A DNA stretch of 64,000 nt from Verrucomicrobiia bacterium (GTDB lineage Bacteria > Verrucomicrobiota > Verrucomicrobiia > Opitutales > Opitutaceae): contig WYBX01000112.1 of assembly GCA_011525695.1 (NCBI GenBank), positions 62,001-126,000 on the forward strand. Direction: 5' to 3'. Position numbers and translations under genes: made by a program. Below, in pieces: positions 7,957 to 16,542 of the stretch (the first letter of the stretch is position 1; each line of letters opens with the position of its first letter). A model generated the notes under the pieces. That model saw only the letters and a list, made by a program, of their open reading frames with translations, was not told the DNA's origin and searched no databases.

Positions 7957-9780
7957 ATGACGGCCACCCCACTTCAGACCTTGCTGTCTCAAAATGGCCG
8001 TACTTCGGGCCGCTTGGTGGCGGTGGTTGCTGGCTCTGGGCAGGTGGCCCGATGTGCCATGGACGCCGGCGCAGACTTTCTCTTCGTATTGAACGCTGGC
8101 GCCTATCGCTCGCTGGGTACCGGGTCGCTCGCGTCGTTCCTCCCCTACGGCAATGCGAACGACCAGACGGAAAGCCTGCTGCGCGAGCACATTCTCCCGT
8201 CGTGCGGGAGCCTCCCGGTTGTCGCCGGGGTGCTCGCAAGCGATCCCACGCGCCCCCTGGAAGATCGGCTGAAGACGCTCCGTGAACTGGGAGTCGCTGG
8301 AATCACGAACTGGCCGGCCGTCGGTTTCGTCGACGGCGAGTTCCGCCAGATCATGGAAGCGGAGGGCGTCGGGGTCCCGGGAGAAGTCGAGATGTTGCGG
8401 ACAGCGGCATCACTCGGCTTTGCCACCCTCGGCTTTGCCCTCGACCCGGAGGCGGCGCGCGCCTTTGCCGCCGCCAAAGTCGATGGCCTGGTCCTGAACC
8501 TCGGCCTGACCCGGGAAATCAAGGATGTGCACGAGCGACGAGATCGGTTGCAGCAATCGCTGGTGCAGTTGCGCGCGATGCAAGCCGCCGCACAGGAAGT
8601 CGGGGGCCGGCCGTTCACGCTGGCTTTCGGCGGGCCGGCAACAACGCCGGAAGATCTGGAGGAGATTCTTCGCCACAGCGATGTGGCGGGGTACGCCGGC
8701 GGAAGCGTGTTCGAGCGCCTGCCCGTCTACGAAAGTGTCACGGCAACCATCAGCCATTTCAAAAGCGCCGCCACGCGCCCGGCCAGCGGGGCAAAGGAGG
8801 TCACCATGGGCGACATGATCGGCTCGAGCACACCGATGCGCCGGGTGTTCGATCTGATCAAGCGCGTGGCGCCGCGCGACGTGAATATCGTGATCCAGGG
8901 GGAGTCCGGCACGGGGAAGGAACTGGTCGCGACGCTTCTGCACAAGCTGAGCCCGCGCGGCACGCGAGCGTTCGTCACGCTCAACTGCGGCGCGATCGCC
9001 GAGTCGCTGCTCGAGAGCGAGCTCTTTGGTCACGAGAAGGGGGCGTTCACCGGGGCGCACCGGCGGCGGCTCGGAAAGTTCGAACTCGCGCATCGCGGCA
9101 CGCTGTTCCTGGACGAGATTGCTGACTTGAGTCCGCACGCGCAGGTCTCGCTCCTGCGTGCGCTGCAACAGCGTGAAATCACCCGTGTCGGCGGAGAAGG
9201 CGCGATTCCGGTCGACGTGCGGATTGTGTCCGCGTCCCACCAGGATTTGGCGGAACGCGTCGCTGCCGGGTTGTTTCGCGCCGACCTTTATTATCGGTTG
9301 AACGGACTTACGATGGTCATCCCACCTTTGCGCGAGCGGCCGGCGGATCTGCCCTTGCTCGCTGAGACAATTCTTCGCCGCCTTTGCGTCCAATGGAACC
9401 TGCCGCCACGCCGTATTTCCGCGAGGTTTCTCGAACGGATGACCCGGCACGCATGGCCGGGAAACGTCCGCGAATTGCAGCACATCATTGGCCAGGCGTT
9501 GCTGCTCGAGGACAGCCGCGTTCTGGACGGCATCCATTTTCAAGTGGAACCGCACGGGGAACAACGTTCAAGTCCGCCGGCTTTGGAGAACATCTCCGTC
9601 TCACGGCGCGAAACCGCAGAGCACGCTTTGCAGGCGGCAAACGGAAACAAGAGCGCCGCGGCCGCCAGGCTGGGGATCACACGCAAGACACTTTACGCGT
9701 GGCTCCAGAAGGGAGATTCGGCCAGAGGCAAGGTGAGCGCAGCCTCGGATTTTGAGGAACGAGCCGTCGCGCGTCCCTAG
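7957..9780 (+). CDS. Sigma-54-dependent activator with PEP-hydrolase-like sensor domain
   Basis: 607 residues from ATG 7957; a TTG at 7918 is in frame but would put the repeat at 7926-7945 inside the gene. Residues about 5-275 form a TIM barrel clearly homologous to the divergently encoded PEP-hydrolase-family protein (NAGAYRSLGTGSLASFLPYG at 46-65 aligns with its NSGRYRMAG segment). The catalytic-looking AHMGLTTSGKIG and LCHGGP have become LNLGLTREIKD and LAFGGP. Next comes the AAA+ domain with Walker A GESGTGKE (315-322), the sigma-54-contacting GAFTGA (362-367), Walker B GTLFLDEI (381-388) and RADLYYRLN (441-449). A Fis-type helix-turn-helix lies at about 556-585. It probably binds the operon's substrate and drives the 7803-7818 promoter. 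Confidence 0.93.
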   Translation: MTATPLQTLLSQNGRTSGRLVAVVAGSGQVARCAMDAGADFLFVLNAGAYRSLGTGSLASFLPYGNANDQTESLLREHILPSCGSLPVVAGVLASDPTRPLEDRLKTLRELGVAGITNWPAVGFVDGEFRQIMEAEGVGVPGEVEMLRTAASLGFATLGFALDPEAARAFAAAKVDGLVLNLGLTREIKDVHERRDRLQQSLVQLRAMQAAAQEVGGRPFTLAFGGPATTPEDLEEILRHSDVAGYAGGSVFERLPVYESVTATISHFKSAATRPASGAKEVTMGDMIGSSTPMRRVFDLIKRVAPRDVNIVIQGESGTGKELVATLLHKLSPRGTRAFVTLNCGAIAESLLESELFGHEKGAFTGAHRRRLGKFELAHRGTLFLDEIADLSPHAQVSLLRALQQREITRVGGEGAIPVDVRIVSASHQDLAERVAAGLFRADLYYRLNGLTMVIPPLRERPADLPLLAETILRRLCVQWNLPPRRISARFLERMTRHAWPGNVRELQHIIGQALLLEDSRVLDGIHFQVEPHGEQRSSPPALENISVSRRETAEHALQAANGNKSAAAARLGITRKTLYAWLQKGDSARGKVSAASDFEERAVARP

Positions 9781-9802
9781 CCTGGACCGAATAGGCCGGC
9801 CC

Positions 9803-10450
9803 TCAGGTGAGTGATTCCCAGTCGACCTCACGGACGCGATCGGGTCGGGGAGTGCGACGACCCCAGGAACTTCGGACCAGCACGGGATCCCCCACCAGCG
9901 CCCAGAGCGGCGCATCCTCCACATCATCGGTAAAAGCCTGGCTGCCGGCCCAATCGATTTCCCGGCCGGCGAACCGGGACTGAACCGCCGCGGCCTTGTG
10001 CACACTCCGAGTCTCAGGTCCGACAATACAACCGGTGCAACGTCCACCATCAAACGCGACCCGCGATGAGACCACTTCATCAATGCCCAGCTCGCGCGCG
10101 ATCGGTGCAGCCAGGAAGTCGAATGTCCCCGTGGCGAGCACCGGCTGGAGCCCGCAGGCTCGCGCACGGTCGATTTCCCTCCGCGCCGCCGGACGCACCA
10201 TGGCCCGCAGCCGTTCGGCCCAGATCCGCTCCCCCATCCCCTGGACCGTCGCCAGGTCCAGTCCCCGCAGCGGGCGCATCGTCGCCTCGCGCAGCGCCCG
10301 CCCGTCGATCAGCCGCGCCCGCCTCAGCGCCAGCCGGAACAGAAGCCTCGGGGCCTGACCGCTGCGCTCGCGCAGAATCCACCAGAAAAAAGCGCGCCAC
10401 GAGTTTCCGCGGAGCACCGTGCCATCCAGGTCAAAAAGTGCCAGGCGCAT
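9803..10450 (-). CDS. HAD-IB (SerB-like) phosphatase
   Basis: 215 residues from the ATG at 10450, where the protein begins directly with the HAD nucleophile motif LFDLDGT (Asp7, Asp9). A longer frame exists but adds an unconvincing leader. The other HAD motifs are ATGTFDF (motif II), the conserved lysine in SVHKAAAV and the acidic FTDDVEDAPL (motif IV). The family hydrolyses small phosphoesters. Its first 20 nt overlap the end of the phosphoribosyltransferase gene, so the two are made together. Within a glycan cluster it may dephosphorylate a sugar-phosphate or lipid-linked pentose-phosphate intermediate; that is inference. Confidence 0.8.
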   Translation of the reverse strand: MRLALFDLDGTVLRGNSWRAFFWWILRERSGQAPRLLFRLALRRARLIDGRALREATMRPLRGLDLATVQGMGERIWAERLRAMVRPAARREIDRARACGLQPVLATGTFDFLAAPIARELGIDEVVSSRVAFDGGRCTGCIVGPETRSVHKAAAVQSRFAGREIDWAGSQAFTDDVEDAPLWALVGDPVLVRSSWGRRTPRPDRVREVDWESLT

Positions 10451-11060
10451 CGGCAGGTTTGAACTTCCGGGCACGCCGCTCGGCCTCGTTCCGCTCCCCA
10501 CTGTCAGCCGACCAGGGCATCCGGCAATTGCGATCGAGCACGAAAAAATCCGTGGCCGCCCGCCCCGCCGCCGTTGTCGCCGCCAGGACCGCCGTCCTCA
10601 CTTCCGCGGCGCCGGCCTCAAGGATGAGCCGGCGTGCCACAGCGAGCGTTCGTCCCGTGTCCGCGGCGTCATCGACCAGGAGCACCCGCCGGCCCGCCAG
10701 GGAGGCACTCGCCGGCAATGCCGCCACGCGGGGCGTCAGCCGCTGCAGCCCGGAACGCTCCTCAACCCGTCGCAGCCAGTCGCGGGCGGCCACCGGCAGC
10801 CGCGCCGCCAGCGGCGCCAGCTTCCGCTTCAATCCGCGACCCCCGCGGCGAACCCAAATGGGCGTCAACGGCACCTGCAGCGTCGCGGCCAGTTCCTGGG
10901 CGAGCAGCCGGGCGCCCGTTTCGACATAGACGATCAGCTCCGGCACAAATCCGCTGCCCGTCACCTTTGACGCCAGCTGCCGCGCCAGCGCCGGCAATTC
11001 CGCCAGGGTGACCAGCGGAACCGGACGGCGGCCCCCGAGGTTCTCTGCGCGACGCATCAT
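10431..11060 (-). CDS. Type I phosphoribosyltransferase-family protein
   Basis: 209 residues. The PRPP-binding loop is plain: RVLLVDDAADTGRTLAVARR, two acidic residues followed by TGRT. An upstream strand ELIVYVETGARLLAQELA forms the usual first half of the fold. Basic segments (RRGGRGLKRKL) lie between them. Substrates in this superfamily range from purine bases to lipid carriers, and the sequence does not decide. Its coupling to a HAD phosphatase inside a polysaccharide locus is notable. Two consecutive ATG codons (11060 and 11057) are possible starts; no ribosome-binding site is visible. Confidence 0.75.
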   Translation of the reverse strand: MMRRAENLGGRRPVPLVTLAELPALARQLASKVTGSGFVPELIVYVETGARLLAQELAATLQVPLTPIWVRRGGRGLKRKLAPLAARLPVAARDWLRRVEERSGLQRLTPRVAALPASASLAGRRVLLVDDAADTGRTLAVARRLILEAGAAEVRTAVLAATTAAGRAATDFFVLDRNCRMPWSADSGERNEAERRARKFKPADAPGTF

Positions 11061-11102
11061 CGCGGGAAAATTGCTGAGGATATGGCGCGTGTCAGCCTTG
11101 TT

Positions 11103-12227
11103 TCACCCCGGCAATCCGGCCAGCAGGTCCTGCAGCTGGGAAAAGCGGGCGCTCCAGGAATTCATTTGTGCCAGTTGCACGCGCGACTCGCGTCGTTCGG
11201 GCGTGTCGGCCCGCACGACCGCAATGGCCGTCTCGATCCAGGATTCAATGCCGGCGGGAAACCGCAGATGATCGGAAAAGTCCGCCACGAGTTCCGGCAG
11301 GGCCGTGGCCAGTATCGGCCGGCCCGTGGCAAGGCACTCGTAGGTCTTTGCCGGCATCACCGCGCGCGTATAGTCGTTCAACACGTAGGGCAACAGGAGT
11401 ACATCGGCACCCACGATGAAACTGCGCAGGTTTTCATGAGGCTGCTGGCCGGCCAGGGTCACGTTGGCCGGCCAGCGGTGCCGCGTGACCACCGGACCGA
11501 CAAGCATGATCCGCCAGCCGGGGCGCGCACGCGCAATCCCCTCGAGCAGGGCGAAATCGAGGTGCTGCCGGTGGAGGTGGCCGTAATAGAGCAGCGTCAA
11601 TTGATCGGCCGCCGGCGGCGGCCTGGGCGCGCAGGAAAAACGCTCGACGAACGCGCCATGCGGCAACCGGACACAGCGGCGCGCCTGCGGTGATTTGCGT
11701 TCCTGGAGGACGCGGCTTGGCACCAGCGTGAGTTCGGCCTGCTCGAGGAGCCAGCGTTCGTCGGCGGGCAGGTGTTTGGGAATGCCGCGCACGGCCAGCC
11801 AGTCGTCGGTGCAGTCATAGACCAGCCGCTGGTGCGGCACGGCTTCGATCAGTTGTCGGGCCGTGCGCGACGCCGCATAGTTCAGGATCAGGTGCACCCC
11901 CGCCCCCAGCGCGGAGTCGCGCGCCACAAGCCGCCTCATTTGCCGGGCGTTGAACGCGACGCCTGCCGCGCTGGTCGCCGGCAGTACGAGAGGACGCAGG
12001 AGCCGGAGCCCGGCCGGCAGTGGTGTCGCGATCGGGCGCCGCAATGCCGCCAGCCGTGCGACGATGCGCGGCGCGTCCCGCCACCCGAGGCGCCTTGTGC
12101 CCGGCAACTCGCAGAACGTCACGGGATGACCGGCGGCGGCGAACAGCGATGCCATCGTCTGGTGCCTCTGCCAGATGAAATTCCAGGCGATGTTGGAAAT
12201 GACGAGCGTGGCCGCCGGTGCATTCAT
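11103..12227 (-). CDS. Glycosyltransferase, GT1/GT4-type GT-B fold
   Basis: 374 residues from ATG 12227, beginning MNAPAATLVISNIAWNF. The long open frame beyond it overlaps the upstream gene and is not coding. The C-terminal domain shows the GT-B pattern: LTLLYYGHLH, GWRIMLVGPV, a segment around PHENLRSFIVGADVLLLPY, and the nucleotide-sugar motif MPAKTYECLATGRPILAT with the conserved glutamate. It probably adds a sugar to a surface glycan on the cytoplasmic side. The TGA of the preceding gene is one base before its ATG (TGACATG), so it is cotranscribed. Confidence 0.85.
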   Translation of the reverse strand: MNAPAATLVISNIAWNFIWQRHQTMASLFAAAGHPVTFCELPGTRRLGWRDAPRIVARLAALRRPIATPLPAGLRLLRPLVLPATSAAGVAFNARQMRRLVARDSALGAGVHLILNYAASRTARQLIEAVPHQRLVYDCTDDWLAVRGIPKHLPADERWLLEQAELTLVPSRVLQERKSPQARRCVRLPHGAFVERFSCAPRPPPAADQLTLLYYGHLHRQHLDFALLEGIARARPGWRIMLVGPVVTRHRWPANVTLAGQQPHENLRSFIVGADVLLLPYVLNDYTRAVMPAKTYECLATGRPILATALPELVADFSDHLRFPAGIESWIETAIAVVRADTPERRESRVQLAQMNSWSARFSQLQDLLAGLPG

Positions 12228-12228
12228 G

Positions 12229-13023
12229 TCAGGCCGTCCGATCGTACAAGTCGCGCATCGAAATCCACCCGTGACGGCGCACGCGTTCGAAATAGCTGCC
12301 GAGGTTGGCGAAACGGAATCGCAGCCGGGCGGCCGAAGAAACGGGAGTTCCGGCCAGCGGCGCCAGCGCCCGGCTGGTCTCCGCCGCCACCTCCTCACGG
12401 TGCTTTGAAAGCTGGCCCGCCACCAGCCTGAACTCGGCCACCACCGCGTTCGTGAAGGCGAAGCGGGCACCCAGCGCCAGCGCGCGGGCAAAAAAATCCA
12501 TGTCGCCGACAATCCGATAGGACTCGTCCAGCCCGCCCAGCTTCTCAAAGATTCCCTTCCGGATGATCGTTCCCGGCTGGGCCAAGGGAATGACATCGGC
12601 GGCAAAAAGTGCGGGCAGGTCCGCCGGGCGCCGCGCCACGGGCAATTCCCCAATCCGGCGGCTGTGCCGATCAATGAGATCGACCCGTCCATACAGGATG
12701 TCGATTTCCGGCTGCCGCAGGAAAGCCTCGCACAGCTGGCCGAATCCCGGCGCGCAAAGCCGGTCGTCGTCGTTGATCCACGTGAAAGCGTCCCACCGTC
12801 CCGTCGGCTGCCGCACTCCCTGGTTCAGCTTCGGATAGAGGCCCGGCGCGGTCTCGGCGATGGGCCGCAAGTGCGCGGGGCGCGCGGCCATCATGGCCGG
12901 GATTCGGGATTCGGGGCAGACCACCACGTGCTCCGCAGCGGGCGCGGCCCGGGCCACCGAGTCGACCGTCTCCTGCCAGTAGGGCGATTCGCCCCGGGTC
13001 GCGGTAATGATGCGTAGGTTCAT
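12229..13023 (-). CDS. Family 2 (GT-A) glycosyltransferase
   Basis: 264 residues from ATG 13023 (MNLRIITATRGESPYWQ). The GT-A features are the nucleotide-binding first strand, KLNQGVRQPTGRWDAFTWINDDD with the metal-binding DDD at 85-87, and LAQPGTIIRKGIFEKLGGLDESYR with the acceptor-side acidic residue followed by GDMDFFARAL. It transfers an activated sugar to a growing glycan; specificity is unknown. Its ATG overlaps the stop of the upstream gene by 4 nt (ATGA at 13020-13023). Confidence 0.88.
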   Translation of the reverse strand: MNLRIITATRGESPYWQETVDSVARAAPAAEHVVVCPESRIPAMMAARPAHLRPIAETAPGLYPKLNQGVRQPTGRWDAFTWINDDDRLCAPGFGQLCEAFLRQPEIDILYGRVDLIDRHSRRIGELPVARRPADLPALFAADVIPLAQPGTIIRKGIFEKLGGLDESYRIVGDMDFFARALALGARFAFTNAVVAEFRLVAGQLSKHREEVAAETSRALAPLAGTPVSSAARLRFRFANLGSYFERVRRHGWISMRDLYDRTA

Positions 13024-14048
13024 GATTTTCGACGACGGCGCCAGGCGCAAATCCAGGCGCCGGAATATCGACCCATCGGGCCCAAGCCCAATGCAATCCA
13101 CGCCCCGCCGGCCCGCCACCACAGGGCTCCGAACATGAGCCGGAGGGCCCAACCCGTGACGCCCGGGCGCCGGCCGCGCGAGACTTGGGGAATGGGGAAC
13201 CCGGATGCCTTCAACGCCTGCCAGTACGGTTCATAGACCGCCCGCCGCAGCCAACGCGGCATCACCGCGAGATCGAGCTGGCCGGAATCCCAAACGCCGG
13301 GGAACCAGGGCCGGAACTTCGCAAAGTGAAAGGCAATCAGGGAATGGCCGTCGACCTGGATCCCGCCAGCTTCGCTCCTCCAGGCGGAGCCCGACCAGTT
13401 CCAGGGAGCCACATTGATGCCAGGATGATTCACCACATGAACGGCCGCGCCGAAGCGCTCCGGCCAGGCCTCCAGGTATTTCTGATCGGCGAAGCGTTCC
13501 GGCTCGAGGCGATCATGGCACCAATCGAGGCAGCGGGCGCGCCAGTCATCGAGCACCGCCCGGCCCGCGGCGTCGTTGCGAAAATACTGGATACCCACGT
13601 TGTATCGGCCCCACGGTTCGAGGTCTCGCAGCGCGGGCGGGAACCGGTGCCCGACGATCGCGACGCTGGCGCCGGCCGCCTCGATCTCGGCAAAGAATGG
13701 CTGCGGACTGGCAAAGAAGTAGAGGTCCGCGTCGAGGCTGGTGATCCCCGGCAATTCGGGGTGGCAGCTGAGCAGCCATCGCGGCCAGCAGGGCGAAAGC
13801 GTGAAGCAGTACTCGCTGCGACTCCGGTTTTGTTTGGCGGCAGCCAGTGCATCGTCACCGGCCTCCAGCGTCGCCAGGCTCACCAGCCGCAATCCCTCCG
13901 ATGCCCGCGCCCGCAGGGCCGCGCCGGTTTCCTCATCGAGCGCCAGCACCCACAGGGTGGAATCGGGGGCGAGGGCCCGCAGCGAATCCCACAAGGCGAG
14001 ACCTTGCGGAAGGAAGGCCGCATCGAAACAGGTGCAGAAATGATTCAC
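13020..14048 (-). CDS. GT8-like sugar transferase (GT-A fold)
   Basis: 342 residues, start ATG 14048. The N-terminus MNHFCTCFDAAFLPQGLALWDSL and the DxD motif in ITSLDADLYFF (Asp106, Asp108) resemble GT8/nucleotide-diphospho-sugar transferases. Further conserved segments are GRYNVGIQYFRND, DQKYLEAWPERF and a histidine-rich HVVNHPGINVAPWN. The C-terminal 40 residues are basic and hydrophobic (GRYSGAWICAWRRRRKS), perhaps for membrane contact. Four-base ATGA overlaps tie it to both neighbours, which fixes its place in a single operon. Confidence 0.78.
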   Translation of the reverse strand: MNHFCTCFDAAFLPQGLALWDSLRALAPDSTLWVLALDEETGAALRARASEGLRLVSLATLEAGDDALAAAKQNRSRSEYCFTLSPCWPRWLLSCHPELPGITSLDADLYFFASPQPFFAEIEAAGASVAIVGHRFPPALRDLEPWGRYNVGIQYFRNDAAGRAVLDDWRARCLDWCHDRLEPERFADQKYLEAWPERFGAAVHVVNHPGINVAPWNWSGSAWRSEAGGIQVDGHSLIAFHFAKFRPWFPGVWDSGQLDLAVMPRWLRRAVYEPYWQALKASGFPIPQVSRGRRPGVTGWALRLMFGALWWRAGGAWIALGLGPMGRYSGAWICAWRRRRKS

Positions 14049-14872
14049 GATCGGGGAGCCCGGTTCGCGACCCGGCGGCGGAGATGGAAACCCTGGAAGA
14101 CGAAGCCACTGCCCGCGCCGTCTTCGTTGCGGTATTCATGAATCAATTCGTACGCCGGATTGAAGTGCTGCAGGAGCCGGGTGCGATTGAAGAACCAGCA
14201 GGGATAGCTGGCGCGGTAAACGCGTCGCGGCAGATGCTGCACGGTCAGGCGGTCCGCTGCGCGGTCGATAATGCCCGTGCGATCGATCAGGACATGGTCG
14301 AAGCTGCGCCCAGCAACGTCGGCCAGCAAGGCGTGCGGTTCGGGGAGGTACGGCAACACCCCGCCGAGCAGCAGGACCCCCGGCCGCTCGTGCCCGAGGC
14401 ATTCATCGATTGAGGCATAGAACCGCAGCCGATCGCTGGTGAACTCCCTCCGGCCGGCCGCGACGAAGTGCGGCTGCTCGACCACCGACCAGCGCACGGT
14501 CGCCAGGGCGTCGAGCCAGGAGCGCAGTTGCCAGTAGACGCTCCCGAGGGCACCGCCGAAATCAAGCACCGACAATCGCCCGTCCTCCGGAATTGCCGCC
14601 ACGAGCGCGCGGGCGAGATCGGGGCTCACCGTCGGCTCGGTGAAAATGAGTCCATCGCGCTCGAACGCAGCCTTTCCGTCCCTCACCTGGCGCGTGGCCT
14701 CGAGCACCCGCGCGAAGATGCCAGCGTCAGCATAGCCGCGGGCCCGCCGGGCCGCCTGCGCCCAGGTCGGGTAATCGCCGACCCAGCAAATCCGGAGGTA
14801 GCGCCGCACGATCGGCTCGAGCAGGCGCTTTGGGACCACGGCCCGCAGCACGCTCTTGAGTCGCTCGTCCAT
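14045..14872 (-). CDS. Putative methyltransferase, TIGR04325 (LIC12133-like) family
   Basis: 275 residues from ATG 14872 (MDERLKSVLRAVVPKR). A SAM-binding signature is seen in LSVLDFGGALGSVYWQL (about 100-116). It is followed by family-typical stretches: VVEQPHFVAAGRREF, VLLLGGVLPYLPEPHALL, HVLIDRTGI and CWFFNRTRLLQHF. The family is found in LPS and O-antigen loci and is thought to methylate sugars; biochemistry is thin. A long open frame upstream of residue 1 is antisense-like and excluded. 59 nt separate it from the preceding gene. Confidence 0.8.
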   Translation of the reverse strand: MDERLKSVLRAVVPKRLLEPIVRRYLRICWVGDYPTWAQAARRARGYADAGIFARVLEATRQVRDGKAAFERDGLIFTEPTVSPDLARALVAAIPEDGRLSVLDFGGALGSVYWQLRSWLDALATVRWSVVEQPHFVAAGRREFTSDRLRFYASIDECLGHERPGVLLLGGVLPYLPEPHALLADVAGRSFDHVLIDRTGIIDRAADRLTVQHLPRRVYRASYPCWFFNRTRLLQHFNPAYELIHEYRNEDGAGSGFVFQGFHLRRRVANRAPRS

Positions 14873-14931
14873 GGGCTTGAAGTGCGGGATTTCGCGCGGT
14901 GCGGCGATGCAAAATTCCGCGGTGGACTGGC

Positions 14932-16542
14932 TCAGGCCGGCCCGGCCAGCCCGCAGTTTTCCCGGTTGTGGCGGCGGATCGCGTCGTTGTAGCCGGCCAG
15001 GAATGCCCGAGCCTCGGCCGGCGCGGCCAGCCGCGCAAGCAGGGCAAGCAGATCGCCAGCCGTCCGTACCAGCGGGAAGCCAACGCGGACGTAATCGCCG
15101 AAGTAGGGCGGGTGCCGCGAAACGTTGATCCCCGCGATGACCTTGCCGCGCTGCGCGGCCACCAGCAGAGTCTGCGAATGCTCGCCCAAAACCAGGTCGG
15201 CCCAGGCGATGTCCTCGTCCACGGACGATCCCACGGCCGAAAGGTTGCCGGTATTCGCAAATCCCTGACCGTCGGATCGCGCGCCCTGCGAAACATGGAG
15301 GTTGGGCAGGGCGAGTGACTCGACCAAGTCGACCGCCCGCCGGATCGAATCGAGCCCCTGGTGCTCGGGATGCAGCCACAGCGGATGCGGCCGGTAGCGG
15401 ATGTCGACCTCCGGTCGGGATCGCGCCGCCTCGATCAGCAGGGCCAGCACCAGATCCTCATCGGAGCGATTCTTCAGGGCGGTCCAGTCCCCGGCCCCGC
15501 TCGCGAGATAGACAACACGGCGCACCGGTGACCAGGCGGCCGGATCGATGGCGGGAAACTCCCAGGATCGGTAAGCCGGCCAGATGCGGCTCGCGAGCCC
15601 ATGCCGATCAAAGATGCCTTGGGAAAAACGATCCCAGACCAGGTACTCACGGACCGCAGGGCGATAACGCAGGTAGCAGCTGGGATAGTACGAGGGCAGG
15701 AAGCTGTCCTGCAGGTTCACACATTCCAATTTCAACGCGGCGGCAAGGAATGCCACGGCGGCGTTGTGTTCGTGGACGGCTGCGGCCAGCCGCGTGACGG
15801 GGCACCGCCAAATCCGCCACAGCCCGTTGGCCGGCCGGAGCAGGGCCAGCGCCCAGCGCGAGTCTGGCTTCAATCGGCGGGCCATCACGAGCTGGAGGTT
15901 CAGCCAGATAGCCGCGGCCCGGCCCACCGGGCGCAGCGTCACGACCGAACGGTCGAAATACTGTCCGACCCGCTCCGGCGGCCCGAGCAGAAGCCAGCGC
16001 TGCCCCTCCCATTCGAGGTAGTGCCAGGGCATCGGCTGCGTCAGGAGCCGGCGAATCCGGGATCGGAGCGGACGCGGTCGCGTGGGTTTCGATGGCGCGC
16101 GGTCCGCCAGCCCAAACTCGCGCCACACCGCCACGTCGATGCCGAGGTCGCCGCACAGCACCGCCCCACCCTGCACCTCAAACTCCCCGCCGATCCGCTC
16201 CGCGAGCCGCCGGTTCTTCAGCCGGGTCAGCGTGGCATAATATTCCGTGATTCGGTCCTCGCGCCGCGCGGCGCGGGCCGCCACCTGCCGATCCGCCTCC
16301 TCGTCGCAGCGCTCCATGTCCGCCACCTCGAGCAGATCGTGGAAGGTCCGGTAGTGGCAGGCCACCGCGCTTCCTTGTTCCAAGCACTCGCGCTCCGCGG
16401 GAAACAGCCAGTGCGGTGTCAGGATGCAGGCGCTCTCGCCCGGCGGCACGGATGCCAGTTCCGCGCGCAGGGACTCCCGTGCGACCGTCAACGAGAAAAC
16501 CAGGAGCCGTACCCTCGGCCGGGCGGGCGAATCAGCGTCCAT
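14932..16542 (-). CDS. Unrecognised glycan-cluster protein, possibly GT-B / glycerophosphotransferase-like
   Basis: 536 residues from ATG 16542; I do not recognise the family with certainty. The first half is soluble and charged. The second half reads like a GT-B C-terminal domain: VVYLASGAGDWTAL, VDIRYRPHPLW (compare the KPHP-like motif of CDP-glycerol glycerophosphotransferases), then SVDEDIAWADLVLGEHSQTL and VIAGINVSRHPPYF. It overlaps by 11 nt the TagD-like nucleotidyltransferase gene, which would supply a CDP-activated group. A polymerising transferase using that donor is a reasonable guess, not a finding. No membrane segment is seen. Confidence 0.6.
   Translation of the reverse strand: MDADSPARPRVRLLVFSLTVARESLRAELASVPPGESACILTPHWLFPAERECLEQGSAVACHYRTFHDLLEVADMERCDEEADRQVAARAARREDRITEYYATLTRLKNRRLAERIGGEFEVQGGAVLCGDLGIDVAVWREFGLADRAPSKPTRPRPLRSRIRRLLTQPMPWHYLEWEGQRWLLLGPPERVGQYFDRSVVTLRPVGRAAAIWLNLQLVMARRLKPDSRWALALLRPANGLWRIWRCPVTRLAAAVHEHNAAVAFLAAALKLECVNLQDSFLPSYYPSCYLRYRPAVREYLVWDRFSQGIFDRHGLASRIWPAYRSWEFPAIDPAAWSPVRRVVYLASGAGDWTALKNRSDEDLVLALLIEAARSRPEVDIRYRPHPLWLHPEHQGLDSIRRAVDLVESLALPNLHVSQGARSDGQGFANTGNLSAVGSSVDEDIAWADLVLGEHSQTLLVAAQRGKVIAGINVSRHPPYFGDYVRVGFPLVRTAGDLLALLARLAAPAEARAFLAGYNDAIRRHNRENCGLAGPA

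Noticed and set aside
6908..8239. 443-codon version of the PEP-hydrolase gene
   Set aside because: The extra 155 residues are Arg/Pro/Ser-rich, overlap the divergent activator gene and would cover the sigma-54 promoter.
12228..12692. N-terminal extension of the GT4 gene
   Set aside because: It lies wholly over the GT2 gene in another frame and reads as low-complexity Arg/Pro/Ser sequence.
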